Shown here: piece by piece, positions 1 through 11,400 of the stretch
Position numbering within the stretch: position 1 is the stretch's first letter
Layout: each line of letters begins with the position of its first letter
Source: a virus
Direction: 5' to 3' (one strand)
Length of the DNA stretch: 59,056 nt
Virus record (IMG/VR): IMGVR_UViG_3300043395_003306
Location: 1-59,056 of that record
Made by a program: the position numbers and the translations under genes
The notes under the pieces: model-generated
What the model was told of the DNA's origin: nothing
Seen by the model: the letters and a program-made list of their open reading frames with translations, nothing else
The model's database searches: none

Positions 1-524
1 GAAGACTTTAGCGGAGACTTACGTCCCTGAGTCCGCAGTGAGCCGTCGTCAGGGTCTGCGTCGGCGCGGAAATACTCCGCCCAGTCCGCAAGACCCATGA
101 TTTCCGTGTTCCAAAAGTAGTGGCGGTACTCTTCTATTGCCGCGGCACTTACTTGGTGGCCCTGCTTCTGTAGACGGTACGACGCCTCGGAAGCGGACAC
201 TCTTCCTATTAAAAGAGTGTCGACCTTTTCACGAACCGCAGGAGCCTCCAGAATACTGGATTTCATCTCCTGTGTTGTTTCGTCGGGATGCAGCAGAGAG
301 TAGATGGCTTTTTGCTTTAGCCACCTTTTACTCTTTGGGTCGTTAGGATCCCAAGCCTTAAACCCCTCAGGAAGGGTAAGGCCCTGGCGGATTCTACCAA
401 GCTCCGCACGCTCTATCGGAGCAAGTCCGTAGAGGCGTAGGGTGCTGTTGATAGTACGTTCCTGTGCGTCCTCGAGGGAAACACACAGGAACGCAACGAA
501 GTTCTCTGCTGGATGGCGTGGCAT
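1..524 (-). CDS. hypothetical protein, N-terminal part; gene runs off the left edge
   Basis: The frame is open from an ATG at 524 to the window edge, giving 174 visible residues. The ATG overlaps the TAA of the gene upstream (TAATG), so the two are translationally coupled. I do not recognise the family. The chain is polar and probably mostly helical. Residues about 108-137 (SASEASYRLQKQGHQVSAAA and flanks) have the rhythm of a helix-turn-helix, followed by aromatic-rich YRHYFWN. A small-terminase or other DNA-binding packaging role would suit the position downstream of portal and virion genes, but this is a guess. The C-terminal part lies outside the window. Confidence 0.75.
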   Translation of the reverse strand, partial: MPRHPAENFVAFLCVSLEDAQERTINSTLRLYGLAPIERAELGRIRQGLTLPEGFKAWDPNDPKSKRWLKQKAIYSLLHPDETTQEMKSSILEAPAVREKVDTLLIGRVSASEASYRLQKQGHQVSAAAIEEYRHYFWNTEIMGLADWAEYFRADADPDDGSLRTQGRKSPLKS

Positions 525-2050
525 TAAATCTTGTGCGTCTGAAGGTCCTTCAAAGCACTAACCACATTTTCAATTGCAAACATTGCTCGAACTGCAGCCT
601 GCTGCGAAACACTCTGAAGTCCCATCTGCGACGCCAGAACAATATTGGCCAGCTTTGTAGATGCTTCCTCAAGCTCCGGGATGTACTCGATGAAGGTTTC
701 GAGATTCTCGGGATTGATGAAGTTGAGGGCAAGAACAGAGTCAACGGAAGCGACATCTGAAAGGGCGGCGGCTTCCTTGAGAAGGCAGTGCTTCTTCGGT
801 AGCTTAACGTTCGCCAGCTTTACTGCCGCCATAGCGGTTGCTTCTTTTACGCGATCTACTGGCGTGGAAAGGGGCTGTAGTCCGTAGAGCCGAACGGGCT
901 CGGACACGCTCGCCGAACGCTCCAGAAGCTCTACCGCCAGATTCTGCGGAACGCCGGCAGCAGCAAGGTGGAAGATACCGTCTACCCAAGACTGCACGCC
1001 CGAGCCGACTTTATCAAAGACAGGTCCACGAAGATCGCAGCTGTGGTCGTTCCAGGCGCGAATCTCTACCATTGAAGAAAACGCAGATGCCTGTGCCTCC
1101 TTCATTGGTAAGTACATCGCCGTCTTTCCTTGCGCTGGCTGCGGAGCCGCACCACCCTGCGCCGCTCCTCCATCTTCAAGCTGAAGTGGAGAGTCCAAGG
1201 GCATAAACGAGAAGTCTTTTGGAATTGCAATCTCGGTGGGAGACACAGCCGTGGGGCGCTTTAAATTATCTACGCGTGACAGCTGAATTTCCTGCCCAGA
1301 GGGCAGGCGCGTTGCAAAATACTTCCGGCCTTCTACGGTAACCTCGGAAATAATTTCTACGGGCGTGGTGACTACAATTGCTCGTCCATCTGACTTGTAA
1401 AACGCCCCCATTCCTCTGATGTTGGGAGAAGCAGGGAGGTTGAAGTTTACCCCTACCTGGCTCCCAACAATCATAGGCTGGAGCGCATACTGGCTGCCGT
1501 TTACAAACAGGGCCTGTGGGGTCATCTGTCCGGTCATGATGTCCATTAGCTGCGGAATAACGTAGCCAATGATCTGCTTACCGGAGCCCTTCTCCATGAC
1601 CTTGTACATGCCAAAGGTCTGTACGGGCTGCGCGGTTTCAACAAGCGGGTCGGGGTCCGCCTCTACGCCCGTCACAGTAGCAGCACCCATCTGATCTGCT
1701 GCCTGCATGGTCTCTTGGGGCAATACTTCCTGCGCCTGCTTCTCCGATAGGAGTAGGACAACGGGCTGCATGTTGTCCGGCGCAGAAGAGATCTTTACTG
1801 CGTACCCGCCCTCTGCTGGCGTTACCTGGATAACGTCGAATCTCTGGCGTGCAGCAAAAATTTGCGCAGCGTTTGCGGTCTTTTCTGCGTCCGGAGCAGG
1901 ATGAGAAACCAGCTCACTCATGTAATGAAGTAGTGACGCGTTTTTCTCAATGGCGTATCGCCACTCAGGATCCGCCATCACGGACTCAAATCGTGCAAAA
2001 TCTTCTTTATTGATTGTGTCCGCGATGGCCGCGCAAAGAGAGCGAGTCAT
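524..2050 (-). CDS. hypothetical virion-region protein (508 aa)
   Basis: No family recognised. The start ATG at 2050 has GAGG six bases upstream and lies nine bases after the stop of its upstream neighbour. The N-terminal third looks helical. The middle (about 70-300) alternates short hydrophobic strands and looks beta-rich. A low-complexity Ala/Gly/Gln/Pro linker near residues 300-320 separates a helical, Ala-rich C-terminal part. No signal peptide or membrane segment is evident. It sits in a leftward run with the spike-like gene, the RNA polymerase and the portal, which suggests a structural or ejected protein. Its stop overlaps the next start by one base. Confidence 0.7.
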   Translation of the reverse strand: MTRSLCAAIADTINKEDFARFESVMADPEWRYAIEKNASLLHYMSELVSHPAPDAEKTANAAQIFAARQRFDVIQVTPAEGGYAVKISSAPDNMQPVVLLLSEKQAQEVLPQETMQAADQMGAATVTGVEADPDPLVETAQPVQTFGMYKVMEKGSGKQIIGYVIPQLMDIMTGQMTPQALFVNGSQYALQPMIVGSQVGVNFNLPASPNIRGMGAFYKSDGRAIVVTTPVEIISEVTVEGRKYFATRLPSGQEIQLSRVDNLKRPTAVSPTEIAIPKDFSFMPLDSPLQLEDGGAAQGGAAPQPAQGKTAMYLPMKEAQASAFSSMVEIRAWNDHSCDLRGPVFDKVGSGVQSWVDGIFHLAAAGVPQNLAVELLERSASVSEPVRLYGLQPLSTPVDRVKEATAMAAVKLANVKLPKKHCLLKEAAALSDVASVDSVLALNFINPENLETFIEYIPELEEASTKLANIVLASQMGLQSVSQQAAVRAMFAIENVVSALKDLQTHKI

Positions 2051-2058
2051 GCCGTACC

Positions 2059-4059
2059 TCAGTAGTTATCTTGGGCTTTGTTTGCGATAGCCATACCGCC
2101 AAGTCCGAGTCCAATACCGCCGGCCATAACGCCGTACCCAAGTCCGCGAAGACCACTCCCTGCTGTACGAGCGGCGCGATCTAGGGCCCACTCTCCGCCT
2201 TTAAGAGAATGACGGTACATATCTAGCGGCGTCACAGTTTTGCCAGTTAGTTTTGATGCGTGTTCGGCCTGAGAAGCAAAAATATTAAACTGCTCTGGGC
2301 TCATGTCTTTCGGCATGCCCATTTGCTGCATTGTGTAGGAATGCACCGCCGGGTCTACTGCTGGTGTGCCTGCTCCGGCTGCCCCTGAGGGATTGATAGC
2401 GCCAGGACCCCCTCCCGCAGCTCCTGCTTGAAGTTGGTCTGCTTTTGCACGAAGACGCCCGCGCTTTACCTTAATACTGCGCGACGGGGCTGCCCCTGCC
2501 GCAGCTCCTGCGTTTTCTGTTGCGGGAGAAGGCGTGGCTGCTCTCTCCGCAGCAGGGCTAACCGAGGACGGGGCCTCTGGCGTAGCCTTAGCGGCAGGTG
2601 AAGCTGCCCGAATTTCTTCGGCTTTGGCGGCTAGACCACCCGATGCCGGTGGGGCGCCGCTACGTGCGCGCGGCAGTGTTGGCTCAGTAAGCTCAAATTG
2701 CGCGTTAGTTAGGTCTGGTCGTCTTCCGAGAGACCCAGGTGTCCACTCTGGTCGGTTTAGTACGCCCTCAGGTCCGGTATTTGGGTACTGCATTGAAGCC
2801 CCTCCGGCCGCAGGTCCTGAGCCAGACACAACAGTAGCGCGATCTGCCGCAGGATTTACAGTGGGACGTTCTGCATACGCATTTCCCCGACGACCAGCGT
2901 CAACTACCGTAGGCGGATCCACAGGCGGTTTTGAAGCTGCTGTAGTCGTTGTTGCTTGGGCAGGCGCCGAAGCAGCGGTGGGGGCGGCCGTAAGCGGCCC
3001 CGTTCCCGGCCTTCCAGGAGGTAGTTGCCCGCTAAGGTCTGTAAACCTTGGATCAATCTTTGGGGGTGTGTTTACTGTATGCCCCCCTAAAGTATTGGCC
3101 CCGGGCATGTCTGTCAGGGTTGTACCACCGGGAAGATGACGCACCGGTTTTGGCAGCTCTACCGCTCTGCCGGGTAGTACGTTGGAGTAATGATGACGCC
3201 CCGCACTTTCTAACGTTCGCCCAGCGTCGTCAATTGTTAGGGCCCTTGTGGCCCCTGTGGCCTTGTTTGTCGCAGTAACGGTAGGCGGGTGGTAGGGCAC
3301 TGGCGATGTATGAACTACGGGCGGAGCCTTTACCGGAGGCTTTATGACGCCGCTTACGCGCTTTGCCACCATTTTTTCAAAATTTGCCGCCGCAGCTGGT
3401 ACGTTTTTTGTAACAGCAGCCGCAGTAAAAATAGCGGTCTTTTCTATTTCCTTCTGCCGAAGAAACTCCCGGAGCGGGCTGGGTTCCCCGCTCGCGGTTT
3501 TGTTGGTGGGCGCCGAGCTTAGCTTTGACAGACCAACCGCTGCGCGGTCACCACTCATCATGCCGTATCCCTGACGATGCTGGAACGGCGGGTAGATCTG
3601 GTCGAGGAGAGACTGCGTTCCCGGAAGATCCGACGCTCCGTCAAACATGGCCGGGTTCATCATTGCCGACTCAACGCGATCCTGCGTAAGCGGGTAGGTC
3701 TTTCCGCCGATCTCAAAAACGTGAAACGGCTGAAGAAGGCGGTCTGCAACAATTACGGGTACTCGAAGCTTGTTTGTCGGCTTGCCTAGCTGCTCCTCGG
3801 CGCGAGTACGCCCGGTCTTGTTACGCAGCATGGCGTAGCCGAGAGCATAGCCCGCCTCCGGCTCAACGCGTGTCATCTCGATATCTACGTCGTACTTGGA
3901 GACGAACGGCAGCTGCTTGTGTAGTTCGCTAAGGACCTGCGCAGGCCAACGCTTGTCGTCATCCGGCATACGTGCGATTGCCGCAGCTTCCTTTTCAAAA
4001 AGCTCGGCAGCCGTCTTGTGGCGGATGAACAGAGGCTGAGATGTCGGAGTGTGCAGCAT
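2059..4059 (-). CDS. Pro/Ala-rich virion-region protein with C-terminal hydrophobic glycine segment (666 aa)
   Basis: I place the start at ATG 4059, preceded by GAGG, because a longer version of the frame (to 4245) would overlap most of the gene upstream at 4089-4463. The first 200 residues look folded and charged. Residues about 210-580 are low complexity, rich in Pro, Ala, Thr and Gly, and probably unstructured. The C-terminus carries a Gly-rich hydrophobic stretch (GYGVMAGGIGLGLGGMAIA) that could insert in a membrane. This layout (folded head, long flexible middle, membrane-active tail) suits a protein ejected with DNA or a tape-measure-like internal protein. That role is inference; no homologue is recognised. 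Confidence 0.65.
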   Translation of the reverse strand: MLHTPTSQPLFIRHKTAAELFEKEAAAIARMPDDDKRWPAQVLSELHKQLPFVSKYDVDIEMTRVEPEAGYALGYAMLRNKTGRTRAEEQLGKPTNKLRVPVIVADRLLQPFHVFEIGGKTYPLTQDRVESAMMNPAMFDGASDLPGTQSLLDQIYPPFQHRQGYGMMSGDRAAVGLSKLSSAPTNKTASGEPSPLREFLRQKEIEKTAIFTAAAVTKNVPAAAANFEKMVAKRVSGVIKPPVKAPPVVHTSPVPYHPPTVTATNKATGATRALTIDDAGRTLESAGRHHYSNVLPGRAVELPKPVRHLPGGTTLTDMPGANTLGGHTVNTPPKIDPRFTDLSGQLPPGRPGTGPLTAAPTAASAPAQATTTTAASKPPVDPPTVVDAGRRGNAYAERPTVNPAADRATVVSGSGPAAGGASMQYPNTGPEGVLNRPEWTPGSLGRRPDLTNAQFELTEPTLPRARSGAPPASGGLAAKAEEIRAASPAAKATPEAPSSVSPAAERAATPSPATENAGAAAGAAPSRSIKVKRGRLRAKADQLQAGAAGGGPGAINPSGAAGAGTPAVDPAVHSYTMQQMGMPKDMSPEQFNIFASQAEHASKLTGKTVTPLDMYRHSLKGGEWALDRAARTAGSGLRGLGYGVMAGGIGLGLGGMAIANKAQDNY

Positions 4060-4088
4060 GGAATCCTCGGCCGCTAGAATAGCAGACG

Positions 4089-4463
4089 TCAGTCTATAAA
4101 GCCCGGTGTAGATATCATAATGGATACCGCAGGGGCAGTGGTAGGGAGAAGTGCAGTCGAGTTTGTTTCGTTCTGAAGGGCTACGTCCGGAATTAGGGAG
4201 CCAGGAAGCGTTACGTCCCCACGCTCGGTAAACCGCGTACTCCATTCCGCGGATAACGCACCTCCTAGATCAAGACCCACAACCGGCACACGGACTGCCG
4301 CTTTTGCGGTGATGTGCTCTACAACTGCCTCAGCAATCGCGTCGAACAGGTAGGAAGCGTCGGTTTTTGTCGGATCATCATCAGGCAACGCCGCAGCCTC
4401 AAGTCTATACGTATCGACCTTAGACTTAATTAGGGCGGAAAGTTCTGAAGCACTGAGCGCCAT
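4089..4463 (-). CDS. hypothetical small virion-region protein (124 aa)
   Basis: The ATG at 4463 overlaps the TAA of the spike-like gene (TAATG), so it is probably translated by coupling. The N-terminal half is helical with an early SASELSALIKSKVD stretch. The C-terminal half is Thr/Pro/Ala-rich. There are no cysteines or membrane segments. Small helical proteins after a spike gene are often chaperones or adaptor proteins of the tail tip, but I see no motif that proves this. The stop lies 29 bases before the start of the next gene. Confidence 0.6.
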   Translation of the reverse strand: MALSASELSALIKSKVDTYRLEAAALPDDDPTKTDASYLFDAIAEAVVEHITAKAAVRVPVVGLDLGGALSAEWSTRFTERGDVTLPGSLIPDVALQNETNSTALLPTTAPAVSIMISTPGFID

Positions 4464-5482
4464 TACTCTACCTTGAGCCGGGGTGTGAGGTATGGGGCGT
4501 TGCCGGCGACGGAACTAGTGAGGTTACTGACCAGCGTATCGAGTCCCGGCAGAGAGATGCCCACGGAAAAAAGGGCGGCTTTCAACTGTGTCATGGCGTT
4601 ACTTAGATCAGAGATAAAAGTGTCGCCCAGAATAAACTTCTCGGCCGCAGCCTCATCTTGCTCGTAAATGACCATATCCCCTGTGTTGTCATTTAGGGCA
4701 ATGCGTACATCTTGCGGCTCTATGCCAATTCTACCGGTGCGGTCTGCAACGATCTGTGCTTTTACAACCGACTCTTCGTTGTCCTCTCGTACAAGGAGTC
4801 GGTAGACAGGGTCCTCGACGGTTACGGGCTTATTGTCCTCAATGTCTCCGTAGAGTTCCGTAAGAGCGCCACCTACGTGGATCTCGACTGCGGCGTATTT
4901 TTCGTCTGCAAACGCACGAACCTTTGTCACATACTGGCAGGCCTCAACGTAATCTTCATCTTCTTCGGGTGGTTGTGTTGTGAACGCAAAGGAGGATCCC
5001 GGTGTCTCCATTAAGTAATTCATAGCGTGAGTGCGTATTTGCTTTCCCGTAGCTTCAAGCGCGACAAAGCATAAAGGGGAGATACCTCGAATCTCTACCG
5101 ACCCGTCACGGTTAACGTAAAGACCGTTTTTGAGCGGGGCGACCATACGCATGTCGCCAGGAGACATAGGGTATGGGCTGCTCGTACCGCCGACGTAGGA
5201 TCCGTCTTGGTCGACTAAGCTGCGATATCCAATAATAAACGCTTTGTCTGTTTTGTCCGAGTCGCGCGCAACCCACACCTGCGCGCCTCTTTCTGGGAAA
5301 GCTAAAATGCCGGCGCCCTGTAGGCTGTGTAGGTACGGATTAGCCAGTAACGCATCAAAATAAACGTTTCTGTCCCCCAGGTCTACGGACACCGTACAGG
5401 TAGACTGTGCGGGATTTACGTTTTCAATTTTCCCTGCCTGTATGCGGGCGGGGAATGTTCCACTTTTTGTTCCGCTATTCAT
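4463..5482 (-). CDS. baseplate spike-like protein with N-terminal OB-fold (gpV/gp5 type)
   Basis: Residues about 10-85 read as the OB-fold found at the start of baseplate spike or hub proteins: an opening ARIQAGKIENVNPAQSTCTV strand pair, a GILAFPERGAQVWVA turn and a closing FIIGY. Then follow PMSPGDMRMVAP and NRDGSVEIRG, like the transition to the spike domain of phage P2 gpV and Mu gp45 type proteins. The rest is beta-rich and ends in a hydrophobic region. The protein would form the trimeric tip below the tail tube. The ATG at 5482 overlaps the TGA of the RNA polymerase gene (ATGA). Function is inferred from pattern similarity only. Confidence 0.5.
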   Translation of the reverse strand: MNSGTKSGTFPARIQAGKIENVNPAQSTCTVSVDLGDRNVYFDALLANPYLHSLQGAGILAFPERGAQVWVARDSDKTDKAFIIGYRSLVDQDGSYVGGTSSPYPMSPGDMRMVAPLKNGLYVNRDGSVEIRGISPLCFVALEATGKQIRTHAMNYLMETPGSSFAFTTQPPEEDEDYVEACQYVTKVRAFADEKYAAVEIHVGGALTELYGDIEDNKPVTVEDPVYRLLVREDNEESVVKAQIVADRTGRIGIEPQDVRIALNDNTGDMVIYEQDEAAAEKFILGDTFISDLSNAMTQLKAALFSVGISLPGLDTLVSNLTSSVAGNAPYLTPRLKVE

Positions 5483-8400
5483 TTATGCGTAACCCCGGCA
5501 GGAATTAGGGCCTGCGGCTTACGCAGTCCAAATTCTGCTCCGTGCGCAAGCCCCGCCACGTTTGAGCCATGAATATCGGAGGTCCATGCCTGAGACGCCG
5601 CCTCGGTAAACGTGTCCTTGAGTCTGCGGTAGTTGGCGCGAGCAAGGAAGTCCTCAGAGTGGGTCAGAGGAACCTGTTCCATGCTCTTGAGCACGGGCAC
5701 ATGCTCAATCGGCGCAAGACCTTGCTTTTTGGCCTCACGATTTAGGTTTTCAACGTGGTCTAAAGCAATCAGCTGACCACGCAGGTATTCCGGGTGGTCC
5801 GGTGCGTGCTCTACGCGTGCTACGTTAGTCATAGCCTTAACGACAGTCTCAACGTTTCTACGCCGCAGTTTTACGCCAGAGTTACCGTAGGCACTAAGGG
5901 CTTCGTTAGTGAGGTACCCACGAACAGCGTGAATGTTCTTAGTGGCCTCAAGCAACTCATGTGGGTTGATCGGCCCGTGTGACAGGGGATCCCCCGCCTT
6001 AACCTCCAGCCCCGGCTTTACCGTTTCTAGAATATGGCGGTCGGCCAGAATGCGGTGCGCCTTATCGTTGACAAATACGTTGTATCCGCCGCGCGCCTTA
6101 TCCTGCTCGACCTTTGTTACTTTGCCGCTGACGGCCGCAATTGTTGCGGAGCCAGGTAGCGTAGCAGGGACCTTAAAGATTTGCTTCACACGCTCAAATG
6201 CGTCGGCAGTATAGTCCCCACCTTTTTGGGATGAGACGGCTCCGCCGGTGTGGAACGTCTTCATGGCCAGCTGCGTGACCGGCTCTCCAAGGGAGTGACC
6301 CGCAATTACGCCTACGTTTGTACCCACAGAATACGTGTGCCCGTTCTCGTTTAGCCCGTAGCACTTTGCGCAAATGCCTTTCTGCATCTGGCAGTGAAGC
6401 GGCGAGCGCACAATTACCTGAGGAATCTTAGCAACACGAAGTTGCTGGATTACCTGTGATGTCAGAAGGGTGCCCGCAGGTACGTCCTTTCCGCCGGTCA
6501 CATGCACTGGCTGTGCAAGGTACCGGTCATGAACATCGCGGTCGTCGATAGAAAGCGCGGAGCCCTTTGTCGTGTGGCAATCTTCCGCCGTAATTTGGTG
6601 GTCAATTACCGTATTGATGATGACCTTAGACAGGGCGCCAGGCTCTGCCGTGCCTGCCGCACGGTCAATTGCCCCCTTACGAGCACCGTGCATTGAAGTC
6701 CAATACTGGGAGGTAGTGAGCCCCTCTGCGTAGGATTTTGTGATGGGAAGAGCAACTGGGCGGTTCTTTGCGTCAGCAACAAGAATGGGCCCGAAGGTCA
6801 TCTGGCGGAACTGCTCCCAGTTACCGCGGGCCTTTGCAGCAACCCACTCGTACATCTTGTTCTTGCTAGTGCCGTACGCCGCCTCCCCCTTCTTCTTGAT
6901 CTCATCAAGGGCACCGGCGTAGAGCTGTACGATCTTTTGATCCTTCTCTGCCTGAGAAATCTTTGACGAGCGGATTTTCTTTTCCTCGTCCTCGTACTTC
7001 CCAAGAATACTGTCGCGTAACTTGATGGCGTCGTGGAAGTCGTTCAAGGAGAAGGAGCTTCCGTTAAAGTACGCAGCCTTTACGCTGAAGTCCTGTAGAG
7101 ACTTCACGACTCGTGCGTAGTCCTGTTTGTGTTCTTTGGCTACGCGCGTCAACAGGTTTTGCAGAGTTCCCTTGTCGAACCGATAATTTTTATCGTGCAG
7201 AAGCTTTTCGTCGTTCTGCATGTCTGGCGGAAGGAAATGAGCAATAATCGCACGACCAACCGTTGTTTCACGTCCGTGAAATGTGAAAGTCTGGTCTTCG
7301 TGAATCTTTCCATCGTTCCAGAGCTTGTACGCTTCTTCTGCTGAGCCAATCTTTACCTTTGCCGGCTCTCCCCACTTTGTTGCCTGGAACAACCCAATAA
7401 GGAGGTCTTTCTCTGGCATCGGCATGATTTGGCCCGAGGTCGGAGAAAACAGATTGTTTGACGGCATCATTTTCTTGGCATCATTGACCGCTTCGTTGCC
7501 AAGCGGAACGTACAACGCCATGGTGTCGCCGTCGTGGTCCGCGTTGAACCCGGAAGTGACCAGCGGATGCAGGCCGATTGCCTTGCCTTCCGTGATGCGC
7601 GGGGTGAAGGCAAGGATGGAGAACTTATGGAGCGACGGATCGCGCTTTAGAAGAACAGGACGATCAGCAACAACGCGATGTAGAACTTCCACTGCGAAGG
7701 GGTGCTTTTCGTCCACCATCTTCTTGGCTTCGTGGGGGAGGTAGTTGTGGCGGGCATGCAGCTCCTTAACTACGAACGGCTTGTACATCTCAAAGGCGAT
7801 GGGAAGTGGGATCCCGGCCTCGTCTAGACCCAGCTCCGGCGCAGTAATGATCGTAGAGCGGCCCGAAAGGTCTTGGCGGCGATACACAACAGAACTCTGG
7901 AAGTATGAGCCCTTTGTTCCTTCCATCAGCTCCATCAGGCCGCGGTAGTGCCGAGCCTTGGACGACTTCTGTTGAATATCCAGCCCACCTACGCGCAGAG
8001 ACTTCACCGCATCGTACAGGTCTGCAACCTGCCTTTGCTGCGCCGCCTTACCGACGCCTTCTGCCACGTTCTTACGCAGGGACTCGTTTAGAATTCCTAC
8101 ATTCTGGTACAGAAGATTTAGGTCGTCGACGGTCTGAGACCCGTCAGGGTTTACCATCAAAGGACGCATCGTAGGGGGCAGAACCGGTAAGTGCTGCATC
8201 GTATACGCGTCAACAGGCTTGATTCCTGTCTTCTTGAGGGCCTGTAAATACCGAATACGGCGGTACGCCCGGTCTAGCGGCGCGCCTTTTAGCTTCCCAA
8301 TCTGGGAGTTCAGGTCTTTCAGTTCCTTGTCGACGTCAATGTTCTTGAGAGCATCAACAATTACCTCAGTACCCAGTTTCCCACCCTGATGTCCCTCGTG

Positions 8401-11400
8401 CGAGATGAGCTTCTCATACGCCTTTTCATCAATCCCAGTAAGGGACTGGATGGCGCGCTCAAATACGGGGTTGGGTAGGCGGTGGTTGAGGTCGAGGTGC
8501 GTCCAGAAATTACCCTGTAGGCCGCCGGTTAGTTTTTTATCAAACAGACCGCCCTTGTCCTCAATAGTACGGGCCGTGACCTGCTTCAGGTCTCCCTTAA
8601 TTGTGGTCAGCTTGGACGGGGCCGCGAGCTTGCCGGTGCTGAACTTAAGGGTCTGCGCATCTGTAAGCGGCTGAAGAACGTACTTGTCGCCCTTCTTCTC
8701 CATATGCATGCCCATCGCACGCATGTAGTTGATGAACTTCCCCATGCTCTTATTTGGCTTGGGGTCAGGCAGCGGACGGTTTTGCTGAAGAGCTACCCAG
8801 ACATCCGACTGCGACTGGTCGGACTTCCAAGTCTGCGCTTCACGGAGAATGTTTGTCGCCCCGTGCGCCAGAAGAGCGTAAGTCGTAAGCTGGTCAAGTG
8901 TCTGACCGCCGCCGGGAATACCAGACCCACCAGGAGGCTCACCATTAGAGTCATACGCCCCTCCGTGCGAACGGGCTGTCATCTTCTTATCGACTTGATG
9001 GTGAAGCTTTAAAAGGTACTGGTCGCCCGTCAAGATCTGGCCGAGGCTTCTCTTTGTCTTGGGGTCAAATAGTTCTTCGGTGTCAGAGAGCTTGTGCTGC
9101 TTAAGCTCGTCCATGACCTTTTGCGTATAGTCGACACCCGGCTGGAAATTGTCCACGACATACGGCTTTCCAGTCTTGCGCGCAATTTTTGATGCGGCAG
9201 TCTCCAAAAGCTGGCCGATATTCATACGACTTGGGACGCCGGCTGGTCCGAGAATTACATCTACGGGCTTACCGTCCTTATCGTGCGGCATTTCGTGGTC
9301 GGGAAGGATCGTACCGATGATCCCTTTGTTTCCGTAGCGCCCTGTGAGCTTGTCGCCGACGGTAGAGGGCTCCTCTGTACGGACGAAAACCTTTACCGAC
9401 TTACCAGCACGGACAACTTTGGCGACGACTCCGGGGTAATCATGTTCCCAGAATACTGAGCCACGGGTGTCGTAGGGTGTAGCGAGTGATCGTGCGATAG
9501 TCCTCGCCTCATCGCGCGGATCAACGCGAGCAGGCGCAACAACTGCAATAAGGACATCTCCATGCTCTACTCGCTGGCCCTGCTTGATTACTCCATCGTC
9601 TCCCAGCTTATTGACGCGCTGCGCCGTAGCCTTGTCGGGAGAGGAGTACGAAATCCATCGCTTCTTGTCCGTCTGCATCCCAGAGAAAAGCTCTACGCTC
9701 ATTTCGTGAAGGTGGGTAGAGGTCAACTTCTTCGCTGCGGACTCCGACACAACGATTGAATCTTCAAACGTGCGCCCGTGGTACGTCATGTACCCAACAC
9801 GCATGTTGGTGCCAAGAGCTAAACTGCCGTCCCGTGTGTAATTAGAGTCGGCGACAACCTGCCCCTGCTTCACCTTGTCTCCGGCTTTTACAAGCGGGTC
9901 AGAGTGGAGCATGGTCTTTCCGCCGTTTAGCGGGAAATGGTCGTACAGCGCAACCTTGCGTACCTTGCCATCGTCGGCCTTTATATGAATATGCGACTCG
10001 TCTACCTTTGTAACCGTTCCAGCTACCGGGGCCGCGTGTGAGCCAAATGTCCCAACTAACTGGTCAAACGTGTAGTTTGAGTCCGTTTTAGTCTGGACTA
10101 GGGGAGCTTCTCGGTCCTTGAGCGAGATCGCCTGCTCCATTTGCTTTGCCGCAAACATGGCACGGTTGCCCGAGTTTGTAGAAAGAAACGGAACTAAATT
10201 TGCGGCAAATGAAAAGAGCCCCTTTGACGAAGGGAGAACGTACTGCACCTCTGACCAGGGCTTTTGGGCTGTGCGCCGATCCGAGTCAAAGACGGTAACC
10301 ATGTTGCTATTCGGGACAGGCTTTCCATTCTTCCAAGACACCTGATCTGGGTACGCAACTACAGCCTGCTCTAGGGTTCCTGGGGTTGCGTCAACAAAAG
10401 ACCCCTTCTTTACGTCCCACACACGAGTAACAAGCACCTTTCCTTTCTTACGCGCCCCAATTGGAAGGTGGAGAGAGATACCCGTGGCGTCGCTTTCGGG
10501 CGTCTGCACTGGGTCAAGGAAGCCCAAGTGAGATGCGTTGATAAGCTTGTCCTCGGTCTTAATTGTCTCTCCGCCCTTAATACCGCCAAAGTCGGCACCT
10601 AAAATTGTGGTGCGCAAGTGCCCTGAAAGGAACTGTAGTGGGTTCGTCTGCTCCGGAAGTTGCCCGGCGCGAAACGTGTTTCCGATTGTACCTGTGTAGA
10701 GGTCTCGGGCCGGAATCTCAGAAAGCTTAGATGCCCGGTCAATTACCGCGGTGATCTTACGAGTAGCGTCTCGCTGGTTCCGAGTAATGAACCGCTCTAC
10801 GAAATCCGCAGTGCTAGTAATGTCTTTGGCCGCAAGCGTCTGACGGTCGTCCGGCTCTGCGTGTGCGCGAGAGATGTCTAGGATTCTTTTTGACGACGCA
10901 AGCAGCGCGGGGGCAGTAACGTGCCCGAATTCCAGACCAAGCGTGTTGTGCTGGTCCCCGTCTGGGCGCGTTGTCTTCATATCGCTAAACAACTTTGCGA
11001 CGTACGCAGACGCATCCGCAACCGACATAGACGCCGCTTTCTTTTTTTCCTCCGCCGTCTTTGCAAACGTCTTTGGAATCTTAAGTAGGTCTTCGGGCTT
11101 TGCGCGCGCCTTGTTTACCTCGAACACCGTCTTGCCAAACGCCTTTTCAATATCGGCGTCTGACATATTTAGAGACTTGAGTACGGAGTAAACCGGAACG
11201 GTAGACGTACCAATTGCCATCGTGACGCGCCCAGTAGAGCGGTCGATATTTAGGTCGAACCCTTTTTTGCCCTGAAACGCCCAACGTGCCTCAATCTCTC
11301 CGTTGTCCGCGACGCGGTGGTAAACGCCAGGCTTGAGAAGAAAGACGCTGTCGTGTTGCCGCTCGTGACCGTCCACAATGTAGCTATAGCGGCGCGTAAT

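Noticed and set aside
2534-3139. 201-codon rightward open frame
   Set aside because: It is opposite the Pro/Ala-rich part of the leftward 666-residue gene; low-complexity GC-rich sequence leaves the other strand open. No ribosome site and no domain.
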